This document shows positions 52,901 to 58,900 of a stretch of DNA of 64,000 bases, piece by piece. The translations under genes and the position numbers were made by a program. This stretch comes from Psococerastis gibbosa (lineage: Eukaryota; Arthropoda; Insecta; Psocodea; Psocidae), in NCBI GenBank assembly GCA_963971405.1, contig OZ020485.1, forward strand, positions 32,073,921 through 32,137,920, read 5' to 3'. The stretch's first letter is position 1. Every line of letters begins with the position of its first letter. The notes under the pieces are model-generated. The model saw only the letters and a program-made list of their open reading frames with translations, made no database searches and was not told the origin of the DNA.

Positions 52901-55900
52901 TGGTAGTAGTCGGATTCGAAACGGAAATAGTTTTGATGAGTGCATGTGTCTAACAGAAGGAGGGTCTCAGAAATAAGGTTGTTCGAGGTATTATTGTGAT
53001 AAAGTGACTGGGCAACTAATTTACGTACTTCGGGTACGGGAATATTAGTAAACAGATTTTTGACATCGAAAGAGACGAGTTTGGCATTGCTGGATAAGGA
53101 AAGGTGCTTAAGGCGGGAAATCAACTCCAATGAGTTTTTGACGCTGTGTCGGGGTGTGAAGTTTGATAGCTCGCGAATGTGTTTGTTGAGAAAACTAGCT
53201 ACTTTGCTGGCTGGGGCACTGTTATACGAAACTACTGGGCGGATAGGTTGATTGGGTTTATGAAGTTTAACCAGACCAAAAAATGAAGGAGCTACGGGGT
53301 TCATGTTGGTAAATTTATAGGCTATATCTTGAGGTATCGTATTAGAGCTTTGTTTAATGGCTTTTTTGGCTGTTTTTTGGAATTTGTTCGTGGGGTCTAC
53401 TTTAAGTTTTACGAATGTGGATTCGTCAGAAATGAGGTCTAAGACTTTAGAAACATAATCTTGGGTAGGTAAAATGACAATAGAATTTCCTTTATCCGTT
53501 TAGGTGAGTGTAAGGTTGTCTTGGGCTAGTTTCTTTTTTATAGATTTAGTGTTATCGTTTTTGTATGTACGTTTGACGTTTTTCAGAATATCTGCTGCTA
53601 TGTGTTTTTCATTATTGTGGTTTTTTAGGCTAAATTCAGTGTCTGACATTAAGTTGGTTAACGTGTTTTTGTTTAGACCTATATCGGGGCAATACTTGAG
53701 GCCCTTGTTGAGAAGTTCCATTTCTTTTGTGCTTAAAATCGTGTTAGAAAAGTTGACGGTACGAGGATAGAATTTATGTGTTGTGATGGGTAGTATAGTG
53801 AGTGTCTGCGCTGAAGGCGTGAGGCCCTGACCTACCCCAGGGGCCCAGTCTGCATCGATCGATGAAGGGGGTTAGACCGGGAACTTACGTGCGTCTCGCG
53901 CATCTGATGTTCCTTGTCGCGATGTGATGTGTGAAGTATTCCGTTGGATTTGTTATTTTGGTTTTGACTCAGTTCTTTTATTTTTTTATTTAGTGTTGTG
54001 CGTTTTTTGTAAGTGATGCCACTAATTTTTGTGTATATTTGATCTTGGAAGGTGGTCCATTCTGAAAAGTGAAGTTTGAAAGATAATTCTGAATGTAAAA
54101 CTTTAAGGTAAAGGCTTATGCTGTCTCTGATTTTGAACCATTTTTTTATTTCTTCTGCTAGCCAGACTTTCTGGGGTAATTTTTTTTGAAAATGTTGAAA
54201 TCAAAAGAGCTTTACACAATAGGGAAAAATTAACAAACGACAGAACATTCACACAATCATCCCCTCTAGGTTACCAGCCACGCCCCCTCCCACCCCCTCC
54301 TCCCAGTCCTATATAAACCTAAGTTTCCTCTCCCTAGTCACATTTGCATCTTCTCCTCGAGTTGAGCAAGCCTCAAATCGCAGATAAGGTGTAACTATGC
54401 TAGTGTGTTTCCCTCTGTAGATGGCAGTTCTTGCCGAAAGCGCTCAGGGGTTTATACTAACATAAGTGGGTTTCTTAGACAAAGTTAATTTCTTAACGAT
54501 TATTTGGGTTTTACTAATTCGGGTTGTTATAACATGTTTTTCTAAAACTCTAAGTTTTTGTTATTTTTTGTTTATTAAAATGAAATACCACGAAGTCACG
54601 AGTAATCTAATTATTTATGTTCAGTTGTAGGCAATTACTGAGAAAAGCTATCCAGTTTTGCCGCTAATATTATTGAATAATGTTTATTTGGACATTCTAA
54701 ATAGTTTTAAGAGTAACCTAAATAAGACGCGTATAGCGCTTAACTGTGGTACAAGAGGGAGGGCACTAGTAAAGAATGGGTTCTTTCAGTGACCCAAATT
54801 ACCCACCCTTAGAGTCCAAATTGGGTCAGTCTTTTTAATTTTTAATTCTTAGTGGGACCATTCTATTCGAAAAACTAGACTCCTGCTAAATCTCGTGTGC
54901 GTGCTGCTATGTTTTAACGTCAATAACTGAGAAATATTACAACAAACAATTTCAAGAGTTGAAAAATTCACTGAAAATTGACCCAATTTAGGCGGTTTTA
55001 CGGTATGCTCTTATTATACTGCATACCGAGTTTGCATACAAACATAAATGTTTAAAAGCAAATCGGACACCCCCATACCTGTTTTTCTTGTACAGAGGCC
55101 AATTTCTCTATTAAAAGAACGATGATTGAGCCATAAATGGGTAGCATAAGAATAAGAGGAAAAAACAATAATAAGAAGAAATGCTCTACACATTTAGATA
55201 CATAGTATGTAGCCGGCACGAACACCGTTTGGCCACAGTTTTAGAAGGAGAGAATGATTTACAGGTTAGATTAGCCTTCAAAAACTGTGGCCAAACGGCG
55301 TTAGTTCCGGCTACATACTATGTATTTAGAGAAGAATTTCTTCTCAATTTGGGTTCTATATTTTACATCAGGAATTTGACTTTGTGCTGGATGTCCGATT
55401 GTCACTTAAGAACCCTAGCAAAAGGGGCGGACGTATGCCCGAAGTTACGATAAATCAATATTCATATTGACATAACTTTATTATTATTTATTATTTATGC
55501 ACTTCGAGACTTCAAGACTTGTGTTTTAGACTGTGCCTACACGTCTATCAATGGGAATGGTTGTACCTTTTTAAGTGTGTAAAATATTCTATTTCACTGG
55601 AAATATTTATCGTCGGGTTTAGAATCATTATAAGCACTCAGTAGCTTACATATACGCGGTTCTTCTATACGATATCTTGATATACAGTACAGTATGTGGC
55701 CGTCATAACCATAGATTGGCCACGATTATGTATTAAGTGGAAAGTGCGCACATTTTCAGGGTTTACGTTAATTTGCTATGGGTTCAATAACTGTGGCCAA
55801 TCGGTATTATTGGCCACATAGTATGTACTGTATGGTATTTTCTCCACTGTATCGGCCATTCTCATGAAAGTGTGACCAAGTGGTAATAATATGGATTTTT

Positions 55901-58900
55901 GTTCTAAACTGTAGGCATTAGGCTCAATGTAATTCGTACTTAACGTAGTATATACCGTAACACAAATTTTCAATTTGGCCTAATTTTTTAAATAATTATT
56001 AGACTTGTATACATGCATGCTGTACAGTAGCTCTACGATCGATATTTTCTGTGAATTCTTATTTTGTTAAAAAAAGCGGGGATATAATCTATTGACTACT
56101 TACCTACTGTATGTTCGCATGCAAAATTATTTTCTTTTAACGAATTTTTACAAATTCAAAATAGAAATCCCTATTGTAAATTAAATAGCCTGAAGTAAGC
56201 AGACGGGCCTCGTCTACGCAACGAAACTCAAAATCGCCTTAAGGCAAATTGTCAACGAATAAGCTAATGAAAAAAAATTCTTTGACATAAGGAGGTCAAG
56301 GCGGTACTTCACTAAAAGGAACAATAAGAGAGAAAATAACAAATAACCCCTTGGGATACTAAAACAGTGACGTATAGTACAAATACAGAAAACAATTTTT
56401 GAAACAAATTACTCTTCAGCAATGATGAGATTTCTTTGTTACATTCAACCAAAATGAGATAATTTGGAAGGGCTCATTTCCCACAAAAATATCAGTCCAA
56501 TTCAGGCTATTTTTCATTCAGGACATGTAGAGTAGTGGTACAGACTCCGACTTCCACCTGAAAGGTTGTTGGTTCGAGTCCCACACATTTTCTAGCCAGC
56601 ATGTTCGGAGGGCATGTAAAGCAGGCGGTCCCGGGCCTTCCTAGTTGAGTGTAAGGCCTAACTACGCTAGGTTGGCTTAGTAATTGAACAAAAAGTCAAT
56701 ATTTATTTATTTATTTTTGGTCTGGGTGGGAGCTAAAGATGGATCTTCTGGCAATATATGGAATTTTCCGTTTGTCGCTGTGTAACTAAATTTGTCCAAC
56801 CAGCCATCTTGGAGCCGATTCGCCTCTATGAGAGCGAAAGCTGGACACCTACAACAAGCGACCTGAGTAAAATAAACGCGACTCAGATGAAGTGCCTAAG
56901 ACGGTGTGGCCGAATCCGAAATGACCACATCAGACAAGATCTGAAAGTGGATTCCATAGAGAGAAGAATGGAGAACAAACAGCTTCAATAGTTCGGCCAC
57001 GTCCAAAGGATGGACGAGAACAGGACCACTTGGAGGTTGGCGGTTGCAAGGTCACAAGGAAGAAGACCCTCGAGGAAAGGATTGAACACTAGAGCGAAGA
57101 AGAAGAAGCCTCATTTGCTGATGATCCTAGCGTATTGTTTTAGTAATTTATACTTCATTGAAAGAAAGAAAGAAAGAAAGAAAGAAAGAAAATTGTTTTT
57201 ATTTTCCATATGGGTGAATGTTGGGCCTTTCGGCCCACTCTTACAATCTATTGTACTAATGTCAGTTTTTTGCTTGTCACGCCAGTTAAGTGTAAGAATC
57301 TAAAGGCCCTAACTTCACTGGCGTGGTAGGAGACGGATCAAAACTCAGAATAAGCCATGGTATGGGAGATGGGTAGTGGAATGAGGTAGCAAAGGATATT
57401 TCGCAACTGAATTAGTATGTATGGGAGAGAGCGGTTAGGTATGCAGGAAACCAAGTGGGGGGGGGGGGGGGGGGGTTGGAGGTATGGGAAATGGGGATGG
57501 ATGCAATGAATTAACATCAAGCTCTTCGTTTAATTATCGCCACCCTTGATGTAACTTACTAATTGCCACCTTGCTAGCTCCGACCAAGGCCTAGCCTGCA
57601 ATAAATCTCAACAGAACGTTCTTTTTAGCGGCCATGATTGTGCCTACTTACTTCATCAGTCAATCCATCAGAGCTGGATTTGCCAAGATCCTGTCAAACG
57701 GTGGGAAAACATGCTTGGATGGGAATTTCAATTTTTTCGTCTTTTTTTTCCTGGCAAAAGGTTATTCGCGTATAAACAATTTAATGAATGTATCCGATCA
57801 ACCTCTTCAAACGCCTCATTAATAGGCACTTGTGTCGAGTTACTGACCGCAAGGTGTGCCAGAGACTTGAACAAGTACGAGTACAAGCACGCTACCACCT
57901 TACCACCAAAGTCGCTTTTTATTTTAATTAGCAGAAGGGTGCAGAACGGTTATTGAACTGCATACGGTACTGTGACGAAAAATCCCACTAAAAAATCTAC
58001 TGTGCCTTTGATGTTAAAGTCTACTCGGCGTTAATGGCACATAAATGGCGCCAAATGCGATACAAGTCTCTGATAGAGAACTTAGTGCTGGGGCAGAATC
58101 TACTAACGTAAACCATACAATGCCATAATCATGGGTTTTGGGTGTCCCTCCCCCCTCCCCCCGAAATGCAAACCCGCAAAATGTATATGGCTAATGCAAT
58201 CCAATATACGCTTGTGTGTTGCCCATGTTCTCATAGGTAGCCATTCTGTTTCAAAACCAACTACAATACCCTATTATTCCAATGCCAAATTTGCAATAGC
58301 TGGAATCGAATCAGTCGATAAGTCGATAATTTGATTCTCGATGCGTAAACTCCCGCTATTTGATATTCCCTCTCTAAATTTAAAATAAAATAAAAAACTG
58401 TAGAGACTTTGAACATCCCCCCCCTGATGAGTCTTCGTCTGTAAAATCATACCTTTACAGAATTGTATTAATGCGTATCCATTATTTCTCTGTTATATTA
58501 CATTTGTTAGAAACAATTTCCCACGGTGGAGAACCCTGGTTGCTTGCAACAAATCCATGTCTTTGTTTGAAAAATCAAAGCTTTCCTGCTGTTAAAATGT
58601 GTAAAAACTCAATATTTATCTACTATATTTTCAAGTATTTTTACCTCCGGGCCCCCCTGGCCCCCTGCATAACCTATGAGCGGCAAAAATAATAATCAGG
58701 GTTTGTGGACGCAAGTTCGACACCCTAAACATATAATGTGCAATATATTATTACTTATACGTAGGCTACTTAAAAGACATAAAACGTAGGCCCGATAGAT
58801 CAGAAAATATTCAGCGGGGTTAAGAGTGTACAGTCCGTATAGGAAATTGTCAGCCCGAAATTTAATACTTTTTATTTTTTATTTAATTAACTAAGCATGT

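Larger units (their letters stand above)
51490..54182 (-). mobile_element. Penelope-like retroelement, degenerate copy
   Basis: One - strand element encodes a Penelope-type reverse transcriptase followed by a GIY-YIG endonuclease. Visible RT motifs in order: FFGLVKLHKPNQPIRPVV, SFDVKNLFTNIP, ALPMGSSLSPLLAV, RYVDDIF and NSLNFLDLTI. The GIY-YIG module reads GVYRLNCNDCNAIYIGQTGR. Coding is broken by a TAA just before TDKGNSIVIL (about 53500) and a frameshift between LLLNKNP and KSFWTRYVDD (about 52790). A GT-AG intron may lie around 53810-53889, as Penelope elements can retain introns. The 3' non-coding end (51490-51760) reappears inverted at 54188-54575. Confidence 0.9.
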
